This document shows, one piece after another, positions 7,142 to 14,044 of a DNA stretch of 14,144 nucleotides. The stretch covers positions 1 through 14,144 of the forward strand of contig JAITXQ010000073.1 in the NCBI GenBank assembly GCA_031284675.1. The letters run 5' to 3'. A model generated the notes under the pieces. That model did no database searches. It was not told the DNA's origin and saw nothing but the letters and a program-made list of their open reading frames with translations. How positions within the stretch are numbered: position 1 is the stretch's first letter; each line of letters starts with the position of its first letter. The DNA comes from Rickettsiales bacterium. GTDB lineage: Bacteria; Pseudomonadota; Alphaproteobacteria; Rickettsiales; Anaplasmataceae. The translations under genes were made by a program, and so were the position numbers.

Positions 7142-7780
7142 GTGACAAGTGGATATAAAAATCAAGATCCAGAAATATTTCGTGATATTTTTAATTCTGT
7201 ATTTAATATTGTCTATTTTCAAGATAAGCAATTACATGAAATATTAGAGCCAGGTGAGATATCAGAAGTATTACAGATACTCGAAAGGCCACAACCTCTT
7301 AATAATTTACTTTTAGGTAAGGAATATTTACAAAAACAAGTATATAGAAAAAAAGAGCAATTACTCAAATTAGTTTCAGGTATTTGTATACAACAACCTT
7401 CTCCACAACCTGAAAACATTTATGATGAAAATAGAAACCCTTTAACTACAAACCCTTCACCAGCAACAAATAAACCACCAGCTACTAATACTGCCCTCAA
7501 ATCGTCATTAAAAAACGTTTTCTTCTCAAAAGAGGCTTATTTTTGTTTATTTGTGATAGCAGCCTCTATATCAATACTCTGCCTATGGCATTTTCCACTA
7601 GGAAAAGTGTCAATCTTAAAGGGATTGGCTCCACCAGAAAAAAGAGAAAGTCTTGGGTTAGTATTGAACATAGGACTACCAATATTAATCGTGTTGTGCA
7701 TTTTGAATTTAGCTCACTCTATATATTCTGAATATTCCATAGAATCTATTGAACAGAACAAGTCTCTTCTTCGTACTTAA
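7142..7780 (+). CDS. Hypothetical protein with two C-terminal membrane segments (likely 5'-truncated)
   Basis: From the GTG at 7142 the product is 212 residues and belongs to no recognised family. It has a helical, charged N-terminal half (residues 1-80), a proline/threonine/asparagine-rich linker (about 84-118, NPLTTNPSPATNKPPATNT), and two hydrophobic segments, about 130-150 (AYFCLFVIAASISILCLWHF) and 173-193 (GLVLNIGLPILIVLCILNLA), with a short acidic tail. The GTG has no ribosome binding site, and coding-like sequence in the same frame extends 81 codons upstream, so this start is a fallback and not a confident choice. The gene may be a pseudogene caused by the frameshift described at 6903. 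It stands alone between the unknown gene ending at 6708 and ribE. Confidence 0.5.
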   Translation: MTSGYKNQDPEIFRDIFNSVFNIVYFQDKQLHEILEPGEISEVLQILERPQPLNNLLLGKEYLQKQVYRKKEQLLKLVSGICIQQPSPQPENIYDENRNPLTTNPSPATNKPPATNTALKSSLKNVFFSKEAYFCLFVIAASISILCLWHFPLGKVSILKGLAPPEKRESLGLVLNIGLPILIVLCILNLAHSIYSEYSIESIEQNKSLLRT

Positions 7781-7823
7781 ACTTACTCAAAATATAAATA
7801 AGCTGTTGTAAAAGATTTTTTGT

Positions 7824-7845
7824 GGTAAAATTATTTATTTTTACC
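7824..7845 (+). repeat. Small hairpin directly upstream of ribE
   Basis: GGTAAAA (7824-7830) pairs with TTTTACC (7839-7845) around an 8-base loop, ending 4 bases before the ribE ATG. There is no Shine-Dalgarno sequence there, so the hairpin would sit where the ribosome lands. It is far too small to be an FMN riboswitch; it may be a weak terminator of the upstream gene, a translational element, or chance. Confidence 0.3.
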
Positions 7846-7849
7846 CTAT

Positions 7850-8590
7850 ATGTTTAAAGGTATTATTACAGATATTGGAACTATTATCGATGTCACCACC
7901 AACTCTGATTCTGATAAAATTTTCCATATTAAAACACAAAACTTATCCTCCATAAGTAAAGGAGATTCAATAGCTTGTTCTGGTGTGTGTTTAACTGTTG
8001 TTGATATAATGAGCGATATATTTACAGTCCAAGTGTCTCAAGAAACTATGAAGGTTGCTAACTTGAATACGTGGAAGATAGATAAACAGATAAACCTAGA
8101 ACAGGCAATGAGATTAAGTGATAGAATCGATGGCTACCTAGTTCAGGGTCATGTTGATGGGGTAGTAAAAATTTTAACAGTTGAGCAAAATTTGGATTCT
8201 CATGAAATTAAGCTATCATGCCCACAAGAATTAATTAAATTTGTTGCAAAAAAAGGATCTGTGACGCTAGACGGGGTTTCCCTAACAGTAAATTCAGTTA
8301 TTAACAGACCCATTTCGAAATTTGTTTGTGGTGAGAAATTTTTAGGAGAAATACAGGCAAGCACCACAGAATACTTAGATGTATTTGAGGAGCATAGTCA
8401 AGCTTCGACAACAAAATTGCCATCAGAAATCGAATTTCAAAAGGGATCTGCTGAATTTACTGTAAATATCACTCCCTATACATGGGAAAATACAACTTTT
8501 CAGTATAACAAAGTAAATGATTATCTGAATTTAGAAATTGACATAATCGCTAGGTATTTAGATCAATTGATGCAGCATAAATATAATTAA
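7850..8590 (+). CDS. ribE: Riboflavin synthase (alpha chain) with an in-frame insertion
   Basis: The enzyme dismutates two 6,7-dimethyl-8-ribityllumazine molecules into riboflavin, the last step of the pathway, in the cytoplasm. It starts with the family signature MFKGIITDIG. The N-terminal barrel has IACSGVCLTV (41-50), SQETMKVANL (63-72) and YLVQGHVDGV (96-105); the C-terminal barrel has KGSVTLDGVSLTVNSV (135-150), ITPYTWENTTF (207-217) and NLEIDIIARYL (227-237). The usual length is 195-215 residues, but this one has 246. The excess is a block at about residues 153-201, between two strands that are normally joined by a short turn. Its DNA is an imperfect palindrome (see 8306-8452). All recognisable family motifs lie outside the insert, so the protein may still work if the block is tolerated as a loop. 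The cvpA- and terC-like genes follow on the same strand. Confidence 0.92.
   Translation: MFKGIITDIGTIIDVTTNSDSDKIFHIKTQNLSSISKGDSIACSGVCLTVVDIMSDIFTVQVSQETMKVANLNTWKIDKQINLEQAMRLSDRIDGYLVQGHVDGVVKILTVEQNLDSHEIKLSCPQELIKFVAKKGSVTLDGVSLTVNSVINRPISKFVCGEKFLGEIQASTTEYLDVFEEHSQASTTKLPSEIEFQKGSAEFTVNITPYTWENTTFQYNKVNDYLNLEIDIIARYLDQLMQHKYN
8306..8452 (+). repeat. Protein-coding palindromic element inserted in ribE
   Basis: This is the DNA of the extra block of about 48 codons. The left arm (about 8313-8343) and the reverse complement of the right arm (about 8412-8443) match at roughly 24 of 31 positions with one gap. The strongest pieces are GAAATT near the outside and AATTTT near the inside. A second inner pair, AAATACA (8349-8355) and TGTATTT (8380-8386), is perfect. 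Length, in-frame position inside a conserved enzyme and palindromic symmetry match the protein-coding palindromic elements known from Rickettsia and also described in Wolbachia. The exact ends are estimated from where riboflavin synthase similarity stops and resumes. Confidence 0.6.
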
Positions 8591-8647
8591 TTTTACAACC
8601 TCGTTATTTACAATTATTATATCTTGAAAACCATATAGATATAAAAT

Positions 8648-9238
8648 ATGCTTTTCGATAGCCTAATTATCTTCATTGTTGTTTTGTGCGTAATAATCTC
8701 GGTAACTAGAGGCTTTATAAAAGAGCTATGTGCACTAATGTTTCTGTTTTTATCAGTCTTCCTGACAGCTAATTACTATGATTTTTTTACTATAAATTAT
8801 AGTAAATATTTTGATTCCAAAGTTACGTTAAACATACTCTCTACAATTTCTGTATTTATTATACTTAATCTTATATTCATAATAATAAATAACTGGCTAA
8901 TGTACATATTATCCCCGATAAGGTTGGGGTTTATCGATAGAGTTACTGGAATCCTTCTTGGAGTCCTTAGAGGAATATTACTTTCTTACGTACTATTTTT
9001 TGCTGTGCACTTATATTGCTACACAGTATACGACAAAAAAGAGGAACAGTCTAAAATAGGGGCAGAAGAAATATTGCCTAATTGGATAATAAATTCATAC
9101 TCTTATCAGGCTTTATTTGTGACAGTAGAAGACGTAATTGATATGTATATACCAGAGTCGTTGATACTAAAAATAAAAGAGATCGGCGGAGAAATGGCTG
9201 ATCAAGAAAAACCTAAAAATAATAAAAAAGAAGAGTAA
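8648..9238 (+). CDS. cvpA: CvpA family membrane protein
   Basis: This 196-residue inner membrane protein has four predicted spans (about residues 3-20, 24-43, 62-88 and 100-125) and a hydrophilic C-terminal half ending in a K/E/N-rich tail. The family pattern is visible: D-x-L-I near the N-terminus, SVTRGFIKEL (18-27) between spans 1 and 2, and FIDRVTGILLGVLRGILL (95-112). CvpA was named for a role in colicin V export in E. coli; in most bacteria it is a conserved envelope protein of uncertain function, so colicin production should not be inferred. It follows ribE by 57 bases on the same strand, without a clear ribosome binding site. Confidence 0.82.
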   Translation: MLFDSLIIFIVVLCVIISVTRGFIKELCALMFLFLSVFLTANYYDFFTINYSKYFDSKVTLNILSTISVFIILNLIFIIINNWLMYILSPIRLGFIDRVTGILLGVLRGILLSYVLFFAVHLYCYTVYDKKEEQSKIGAEEILPNWIINSYSYQALFVTVEDVIDMYIPESLILKIKEIGGEMADQEKPKNNKKEE

Positions 9239-9250
9239 CATCCATACTTC

Positions 9251-9279
9251 ATAATTATCGCTTATAAAACGATAATTAT
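9251..9279. terminator. Hairpin after the cvpA-like gene, possible terminator
   Basis: ATAATTATCG (9251-9260) and CGATAATTAT (9270-9279) form a perfect 10-bp stem with a 9-base loop, 12 bases past the stop codon. The stem is AT-rich and lacks a following T run, so as an intrinsic terminator it is weak. Symmetry is certain, function is not. Confidence 0.45.
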
Positions 9280-9418
9280 TGAATTGGTGACTTTTGCTTT
9301 GTCGGTAATTCTTTGTGTATATTATACCAGCATAACCCCTCTCTATACTTTGCCTGAGCGAAGTTACTTAATTTTTACACATCTATTGTAGAGTAAAAAG
9401 GCTGACTTTGGAACAAAA

Positions 9419-10105
9419 ATGCTAGCCGATGCTTGGACTTTACTGATACTTACACTACTTGAAACTATACTTGGTATAGACAATTTAATCTTTATTTCTC
9501 TAGCAATAGATAAGGTACCAAATGTGCTGAGAGAAAGAGTGCGCCTTATGGGCCTCGGATTAGCGCTATTAATGCGTTTTGTAATACTATTTTTTACATT
9601 ATCTATATTATCAATGCAAAAACCTATATTTCACGCTGCATCGCTGGATATCTCAGTAAAGGATTTACTTATGATTGCAGGAGGGTTATTCCTTATTGTT
9701 AAAAGCTCTATGGAGTTATGGAACGACATTTTTGTACGTAAGGAGAATAAAACAAAGGCAAACGTTAAATCACAATTTTTTTTAGTTGTGCTACAAATTA
9801 TATTAATAGATTTAGTTTTTTTGGTTGATTCGATATTAACTGCTATAGCATTAACTCATAACATGGTAATAATTGCTATAGCATTTACGTTTTCCATATT
9901 AGCAATGCTATTTTTATCAAGTTATACCACTCAGTTAATCAAATCTAACCCAGGATTAAAAGTAATTGCTATTTTATTTATTTTACTTGTTGGTATGTAT
10001 CTCATACTTGATGGACTTCACGTAGAACTACCAAAAGCATATTTGTATTCTTCATTTATATTTGCATTGCTTGTAGAAGTTATAAGCAAAATAAAGAAAA
10101 CGTAG
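9419..10105 (+). CDS. TerC family integral membrane protein
   Basis: This 228-residue protein has about seven membrane segments. The family signatures are clear: LLETILGIDNLIFISLAID (about residues 13-31), whose acidic D and neighbouring E lie inside a span, and LIDLVFLVDSILTAIALTH (about 128-146), a second membrane-buried acidic motif. RERVRLMGLGLALLMRF (38-54) is also typical. TerC proteins were named from tellurite resistance operons, but many members, including the exoenzyme-loading Mn2+ exporters, act in metal export or metalation of secreted proteins. With no other ter genes nearby, metal ion handling is the safer inference. The gene is preceded by a 180-base gap containing a hairpin and a TATTAT (9320-9325) that may be its own -10 box, so separate transcription from cvpA is possible. 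Length is on the short side of the family but the core is complete. Confidence 0.88.
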   Translation: MLADAWTLLILTLLETILGIDNLIFISLAIDKVPNVLRERVRLMGLGLALLMRFVILFFTLSILSMQKPIFHAASLDISVKDLLMIAGGLFLIVKSSMELWNDIFVRKENKTKANVKSQFFLVVLQIILIDLVFLVDSILTAIALTHNMVIIAIAFTFSILAMLFLSSYTTQLIKSNPGLKVIAILFILLVGMYLILDGLHVELPKAYLYSSFIFALLVEVISKIKKT

Positions 10106-10145
10106 TGTGTAGATATAGCCTCACTCAAGCGAGATTTTCCTATGC

Positions 10146-10182
10146 GTCATACCACCGCGGCGCTAACAAGCAGCGGGATGAC
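10146..10182. repeat. Short dispersed palindromic repeat, likely doubling as terminator
   Basis: GTCATACC (10146-10153) and GGGATGAC (10175-10182) form an inverted repeat (7 of 8) around a GC-rich centre (CCGCGGCGC...GCAGC) that can pair further. The GC content contrasts sharply with its surroundings. The ends match those of the element at 12561-12703. It lies between the convergent terC-like gene and guaA and is followed on the plus strand by CTTTTT, so it could terminate terC transcription. Confidence 0.6.
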
Positions 10183-10195
10183 TAGACTTTTTGAT

Positions 10196-11758
10196 TTACT
10201 CCCACTCAATGGTTGCTGGTGGCTTGGAAGTTATATCATACACAACTCTATTTACCCCGGAAACGTTATTAACAATTATACTGCCAACATTCTGTAAAAA
10301 GTCCCAAAACACTAGCGAATGTTGATCCTTATCTTCAAATGGAAATGCATCAGCTGTCATACCATCGGATGATGTTACAGCCCTTAAAGCACAAACATAT
10401 CCGTATGTACGACCATCTCCCATGACGCCTACAGTTTTTATTGGTAATAATACAGCAAAAGCTTGCCATATCTTATCGTATAGATCGTAATTTTTCATCG
10501 TATTAATATATATTTCATCTACTTCTTGCAATATTCGAACCTTTTCTTCATCGACTTCGCTTATAATCCTCACTGCAAGTCCAGGTCCAGGAAACGGATG
10601 TTGAAATATTACCTCATCTGAAAGCCCAATTTTCTTTCCAAGTAGCCTTACTTCATCTTTAAAGAGGTAACGTAAAGGCTCCACTAGCTTCAGGTTCATC
10701 TTTTCTGGCAACCCACTAACATTATGATGAGACTTAATTGTACTAGTGTTGTTTGAGGCATGCCCTGACTCAACTACATCAGAGTAGATGGTACCTTGCA
10801 TTAAAAAATCCACATCACCTATTTTTTTTGCTTCTTCTTCAAACACTTCAATGAAAGCGTTACCTATAATTTTTCGCTTTTTTTCTGGATCAGTTATTCC
10901 CTTTAACTTACTCAAAAATAAATTTGATTTATCAACGTAGTTTATCGGAATTTCTTTCAACATAGCAATGGTCTGGTTCTTGCGTAACAACCCAGTATCG
11001 ATAAAAATACAGTTCAATTGTTTTCCTATAGCTTTATGTGTGAGAGCCGCTGCAACACTTGAATCAACCCCACCACTTACTGCAGCAATTACTTTTTTCT
11101 CTCCTACTATATTTTTGATTTTTTCCTTCTGTTTTCCAATAAACGACTTCATTGTCCAGTCTCTTTCACAATTTGCAATATCCAAGAAGTTAGAGAGCAA
11201 TTTACTGCCATTTGCTGTAGGCTTAACTTCAGGATGGAATTGAGTACAGTAAATCTTCCGCTGTTCGTTGACAATTATTGCAATTGTTTGATTTATCACA
11301 CCCGATGCGATAACAGTAAATTCCTGTGGTATAGTATCAACACTGTCCGCATGGTTCATTAATACATCCACTTCAGAATTAACATCCCAGGTACTCTTTA
11401 TAATGGGGGATTCTTTTAGTATCTTGATCTTAGTTTTGCCAAACTCCTGTTTGAAATTCTTTTTTACTTTTGCCCCGAAATAATGACAAATGAGTTGCTG
11501 TCCATAGCATATTCCAAGTATAGGAACGCTTGTTGCCTCATTAAGTTTTATAATTTCATGTACTACTTCACTTGTTTCAGAACAATCATCATTTACAGAT
11601 TGTGGTCCTCCAGAGAGAATAAACCCATTGAATTTTGATATTGTTTCAAAACTGACGTTGCTTGGAAATATTTCACAATAAACGCCCATTTCCCTGACTT
11701 GTCTTGCGATAAGCTGTGTAAACTGTGAACCAAAATCAATAATGGCAATTACTGACAA
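10196..11758 (-). CDS. guaA: GMP synthase (glutamine-hydrolysing)
   Basis: GuaA aminates XMP to GMP using glutamine and ATP. The 520 residues are normal and complete. The class I glutamine amidotransferase domain (1-200) has the oxyanion segment SGGPQS (49-54), nucleophile C84 in GICYGQQ, and the H175/E177 pair in QFHPE. The ATP pyrophosphatase domain follows, with PP-loop SGGVDSS at 228-234. The C-terminal dimerisation domain has [12 protein letters not shown] (387-398) and the typical end [10 protein letters not shown]. The start is a TTG (11758-11756), chosen because GGAGGAG stands 5-6 bases upstream and because [12 protein letters not shown] is the expected N-terminus; no ATG would give it. 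The TTG may lower expression relative to ATG. Confidence 0.96.
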   Translation of the reverse strand: MSVIAIIDFGSQFTQLIARQVREMGVYCEIFPSNVSFETISKFNGFILSGGPQSVNDDCSETSEVVHEIIKLNEATSVPILGICYGQQLICHYFGAKVKKNFKQEFGKTKIKILKESPIIKSTWDVNSEVDVLMNHADSVDTIPQEFTVIASGVINQTIAIIVNEQRKIYCTQFHPEVKPTANGSKLLSNFLDIANCERDWTMKSFIGKQKEKIKNIVGEKKVIAAVSGGVDSSVAAALTHKAIGKQLNCIFIDTGLLRKNQTIAMLKEIPINYVDKSNLFLSKLKGITDPEKKRKIIGNAFIEVFEEEAKKIGDVDFLMQGTIYSDVVESGHASNNTSTIKSHHNVSGLPEKMNLKLVEPLRYLFKDEVRLLGKKIGLSDEVIFQHPFPGPGLAVRIISEVDEEKVRILQEVDEIYINTMKNYDLYDKIWQAFAVLLPIKTVGVMGDGRTYGYVCALRAVTSSDGMTADAFPFEDKDQHSLVFWDFLQNVGSIIVNNVSGVNRVVYDITSKPPATIEWE

Positions 11759-11762
11759 CTTA

Positions 11763-11769
11763 CTCCTCC
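11763..11769 (-). promoter_or_regulatory. Strong ribosome binding site fixing the guaA TTG start
   Basis: GGAGGAG on the minus strand, with 4 bases (TAAG) between it and the TTG. It is one of the best matches to the anti-Shine-Dalgarno sequence in the window and decides the unusual start codon. Confidence 0.75.
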
Positions 11770-11790
11770 ATTTATTTAAAGCAATATCTG

Positions 11791-11819
11791 ATAATAAAGA
11801 AAATAATAGAGCAAGTAAA
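11791..11819 (-). promoter_or_regulatory. Candidate guaA promoter
   Basis: On the minus strand, TTTACT (11819-11814) and TATTAT (11796-11791) are separated by 17 bases, with a predicted start about 25 bases above the guaA TTG. Matches to the sigma-70 consensus are 4 of 6 and 5 of 6. Confidence 0.45.
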
Positions 11820-11869
11820 CTAAGACCTGTTTAACAGTTTTAATGTATGACTTAAACGTTAGCTATGAT

Positions 11870-12370
11870 CTACTTTTTAGCTGACAGGAACTTTGCACGG
11901 TGGTAGCTCAGAGTTTTTGGTCCCTCATTAGGATCAAGGCATACTTTGAAGAAATCCCAACCGTTACAGCTTTTACCAGTAATTCTTGTACCAACTGTAG
12001 AAGGGGCATTATATTCTTTCCCATTGTAAATAAACTTTCCCTCATTGCTGACTGTAACTTCATACATTTTCTTTTTATATTTTCTAACAAGTGTTCTACC
12101 TATAAATAGCGCTTTGATCACTTCTTGATTCTGCGTTGAGCTGTCATCATCAACTTGTATAATTTCTTTAGGTTTATCTATTTTGGGCTCATTTAGTGGT
12201 TCATTACCCACCATATTATTTAATACTTTGTTCACTATATATGTTACTGCTTCATCTTTAACTTCTTCTATCCTTTTATCTACATATTTTTCTACTTCAC
12301 TACGCACATGCCCTTTCAAACTTTCAAGCAAGTTCTGTAAGTCAAGTAAAGTTAATTCAAATGTTTCCAT
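11870..12370 (-). CDS. Small protein with C-terminal RAMA/DUF2924-like domain
   Basis: The chosen start is the ATG at 12370-12368 because GGAGG lies 5 bases upstream; a GTG 24 bases further out would add 8 residues but has no such site. The 166-residue product has an N-terminal helical, acidic coiled-coil segment (1-50, with KYVDKRIEEVKDE), a flexible linker (55-80), and a compact domain at about 87-145: IGRTLVRKYKKKMYEVTV, FIYNGKEYNAPSTVGTRITG, then NGWDFFKV. This pattern (basic strand, G-x-x-Y with a P/S-S turn, and a closing NGW-x-F-x-V) resembles the RAMA domain and the phage-associated DUF2924 family, proposed to bind DNA or modified DNA. The assignment is from motif memory and needs profile confirmation. 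It lies upstream of guaA on the same strand, 112 bases away, with a probable promoter of its own (TATACT at 12417-12412). Confidence 0.65.
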   Translation of the reverse strand: METFELTLLDLQNLLESLKGHVRSEVEKYVDKRIEEVKDEAVTYIVNKVLNNMVGNEPLNEPKIDKPKEIIQVDDDSSTQNQEVIKALFIGRTLVRKYKKKMYEVTVSNEGKFIYNGKEYNAPSTVGTRITGKSCNGWDFFKVCLDPNEGPKTLSYHRAKFLSAKK

Positions 12371-12411
12371 AAAACCCTCCAGTTTTATTATCACGTATCA
12401 ATAATACATCT

Positions 12412-12442
12412 AGTATACTTAAAATATCTTTTAGAAAGGCAA
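12412..12442 (-). promoter_or_regulatory. Weak candidate promoter of the RAMA-like gene
   Basis: TTGCCT (12442-12437) and TATACT (12417-12412) on the minus strand are separated by 19 bases, longer than ideal. The -10 box is a 5 of 6 match. Transcription would begin about 35 bases before the ATG at 12370. Confidence 0.3.
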
Positions 12443-12493
12443 CTCTGACCCTCAGGCACAACTGTACGAACATTGTGATTTGGGTTTACCAGG

Positions 12494-12544
12494 AGGATGT
12501 CATGCAAGTAGCTGACACTGATTCCTTTATGACGGTGTCATCCT
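12494..12544. repeat. Short inverted-repeat element, first of two adjacent
   Basis: AGGATG (12494-12499) and CATCCT (12539-12544) bound a 51-base segment containing GTCATGCAAGTAGCTGACAC. It abuts the larger element at 12561, separated only by a T-rich spacer. The symmetry is short, so the limits are approximate. Confidence 0.4.
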
Positions 12545-12560
12545 AGTGTCTCCTTTTTTT

Positions 12561-12703
12561 GTCATCCCAGTGCCCAGACACTGGGATCCAGGAAACTTAA
12601 TTGCAAGTAATGCATTGGGTTTGGTGAGTATGGGTTTTGCGTTATAGAATGAAGCACTTTTGGTGAATTTATAAAGAAAACTGGATTCCAGACCGGAATG
12701 ACA
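12561..12703. repeat. MITE-like element with GTCAT-type terminal inverted repeats
   Basis: The left end GTCATCCC (12561-12568) and right end GGAATGAC (12696-12703) are inverted copies (7 of 8). Just inside the left end, ATCCCAGTG (12564-12572) and CACTGGGAT (12579-12587) form a perfect 9-bp hairpin; near the right end is the palindrome CTGGATTCCAG (12681-12691). Length is about 143 bp and there is no ORF, consistent with a non-autonomous mobile repeat. Related ends occur at 10146-10182. Such GTCAT-ended palindromic repeats are widespread in Wolbachia genomes. Confidence 0.6.
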
Positions 12704-12740
12704 CCCTCTTGGATAGTGTCACGCGCTACCCAGTTCATGT

Positions 12741-13034
12741 TAGCTATAAATATTTAAGAAATTTACTAAATGAAAAAAAAGGCAAAAGAAGCCCCGGTTA
12801 ATATCTATTTAAAAACATTGGCGTTTTTTTATGTCTAAACGTTTAATAACCGCAACTCAGCTGCTTTTTATTGCAACTAACCTTTAGTCATAAATGTTTA
12901 AGAAATTTACTAAGCAGAAAAAAAGGTAAAGAAATCCCGTGGTAGCTAGTTGTTCACTCTCTAATCCTGGAAATTGGCGTTCTATACTGTCTTAAACGCT
13001 TTATAAGCGCGTTTCAGCTTATATAGGTAAAAAC
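12741..13034. repeat. Imperfect tandem duplication, units of about 145-155 bp
   Basis: Unit A begins at 12741 and unit B at 12885. Their first 30 bases agree closely (TAG..ATAAAT.TTTAAGAAATTTACTAA), then GAAAAAAAGG and CCC.GG, then after a small length difference ATTGGCGTT (12817-12825 and 12973-12981), TGTCT.AAACG and finally TCAGCT. The offset changes from 144 to about 156, so unit B has gained roughly 12 bases in its middle. A perfect inverted copy of the core, AACGCCAATT, lies at 13088-13097. Tandem repeats of this size class are used as variable-number markers in Wolbachia. Confidence 0.65.
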
Positions 13035-13229
13035 CTAGAAATGTTGTGAAGACATAAGGTGCACATAGTGCAAAAAATTAAAAATAAAACGCCAATTACG
13101 TTATTCTCTTTGATTTAATCTGCACAGATGAAGATAACTGAATACTTTCAGTATCATGATAAGAGGGCTGGCGGAGTTTGTCAAGTGATTTTTGCATTTA
13201 ATCTGTTTCTATGGCTAAAGAATCTATAT

Positions 13230-13252
13230 AATAATCATTATTGTAGTATAAT
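13230..13252. promoter_or_regulatory. Dyad and -10-like box upstream of sodB
   Basis: AATAAT-C-ATTATT (13230-13242) is a perfect 6-bp dyad, and TATAAT follows at 13247-13252, with another TATAAT at 13227-13232 overlapping the dyad. The dyad with its flanks resembles a degenerate Fur-type 7-1-7 site, but no regulator is known from the window and AT-rich DNA gives such matches by chance. The implied leader would be about 100 bases. Confidence 0.3.
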
Positions 13253-13359
13253 TTAGAATAATGCAATTAGGTACTTAAATGTTTTAGCTATTAATTATAT
13301 GTTGCACAAAAGCACATATTACAATACCATCCCAGTAGGTCGAAAATAAGGAGATTGTC

Positions 13360-13968
13360 ATGAGTTTTACTTTATCTGAACTGCCATATGATAAAACAGC
13401 TTTAGAGCCTTACATATCTGCAAAAACCTTAGATTTTCATTATGATAAGCACCATAAGGGGTATTTAAATAAACTCAACGAACTAGTTGAAAATACGGAT
13501 TATCAACATGTGAAAATTGAGGAATTGATAACGAAAGTTCATGGTAATAACGATAAAGTTCCTATATTTAACAACGCAGCACAAGTTTGGAACCACACTT
13601 TTTATTGGAATTCAATGAAGAAGAATGGTGGTAGTAAGCCTAAAGATGGTAGTCTTCTAGCAAAAAAAGTTCAAGACGATATCGGTGGCTTTGATAAATT
13701 TTATGAAGAGTTTTCTACTCATGGAGTAAGCCAATTTGGTAGTGGATGGGTATGGTTAGTGCTCGAAAAAGGAAAGCTCAAAATCACCAAAACTCCAAAT
13801 GCAGATTTGCCATTAATTTATGGCCAAGTGCCACTACTCACTATGGATGTGTGGGAGCATGCCTATTACTTAGATTGTCAAAACCGTAGAATTGACTACA
13901 TAAAGGTTTTTCTTGATCATTTGATCAATTGGGATTTTGCAGAAGAGAATTTAAAAAAGAATATATAA
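13360..13968 (+). CDS. sodB: Iron superoxide dismutase
   Basis: The enzyme converts superoxide to oxygen and hydrogen peroxide. The 202-residue protein has the complete Fe/Mn family ligand set: H27 (in DFHYDKHH), H79 (in AAQVWNHTFYW), D163 and H167 (in DVWEHAYYLD). The glutamine at 75 in NNAAQVWNHTFYW occupies the position characteristic of iron-type enzymes. There is no signal peptide, so it is cytoplasmic. AAGGAG at 13348-13353, 6 bases before the ATG, confirms the start. The gene is followed after one base by the start of an M16 protease gene, indicating an original operon. The upstream DNA is repeat-rich. Confidence 0.95.
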   Translation: MSFTLSELPYDKTALEPYISAKTLDFHYDKHHKGYLNKLNELVENTDYQHVKIEELITKVHGNNDKVPIFNNAAQVWNHTFYWNSMKKNGGSKPKDGSLLAKKVQDDIGGFDKFYEEFSTHGVSQFGSGWVWLVLEKGKLKITKTPNADLPLIYGQVPLLTMDVWEHAYYLDCQNRRIDYIKVFLDHLINWDFAEENLKKNI

Positions 13969-13969
13969 G

Positions 13970-14044
13970 ATGAATACACCTCAGGTAACAAAATTAGATA
14001 ATGGTCTGCGCATAATAACTAAGCAGGCAATGGCGTCAACTTAA
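13970..14044 (+). pseudogene. M16 (processing peptidase-like) protease, N-terminus only, interrupted
   Basis: An ATG one base after the sodB stop opens a reading of 24 codons, MNTPQVTKLDNGLRIITKQ then AMAST and a stop. The T-x-L-x-NGLR-x-x-T block is the hallmark N-terminus of M16 zinc proteases of the mitochondrial processing peptidase / PqqL type, which are normally about 420 residues long. Similarity ends at about codon 19 (14026), and the rest of the gene is not in the window. The unrelated sequence that follows appears to be the end of an insertion sequence, so the gene is probably disrupted here; the remainder would lie beyond the right edge. The HXXEH zinc motif is therefore not present in the visible part. 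Confidence 0.6.

Larger units (their letters stand above)
12371..13359. other. Gene-free stretch of about 1 kb made largely of repeats
   Basis: No frame on either strand looks coding here. The stretch holds the RAMA-like gene's upstream region (to about 12442), nested GTCAT-type inverted repeats (12494-12705), an imperfect tandem duplication (12741 to about 13034), several small hairpins (13024-13037 TAGGT/ACCTA; 13061-13071 GCAC/GTGC), and the sodB upstream region (13190-13359). I see no tRNA or other recognisable RNA gene. Confidence 0.75.

Noticed and set aside
7543..7731. 62-codon ORF overlapping the two-span membrane protein in another frame
   Set aside because: The main frame shows clean hydrophobic segments over the same bases, and this one has no ribosome binding site.
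7781..7849. FMN riboswitch upstream of ribE
   Set aside because: Only 69 bases separate the genes and the RFN-type conserved blocks are absent; just a 7-bp hairpin is present.
9419..10105. Tellurite resistance operon
   Set aside because: Only a TerC-family gene is present, with no TerA/B/D/Z partners; family membership does not imply tellurite resistance.
12371..12394. GTG at 12394 as start of the RAMA-like gene
   Set aside because: The ATG at 12370 has a GGAGG site at correct spacing; the GTG has none and the added residues would be encoded by the ribosome binding site itself.
12741..13100. CRISPR array
   Set aside because: There are only two long, diverged units with no short identical repeats or unique spacers, and no cas genes.
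12371..13359. tRNA or other structured RNA gene in the gene-free region
   Set aside because: No cloverleaf, no TTCRA-type T-loop and no acceptor stem pairing were found; the palindromes fit repeats better.
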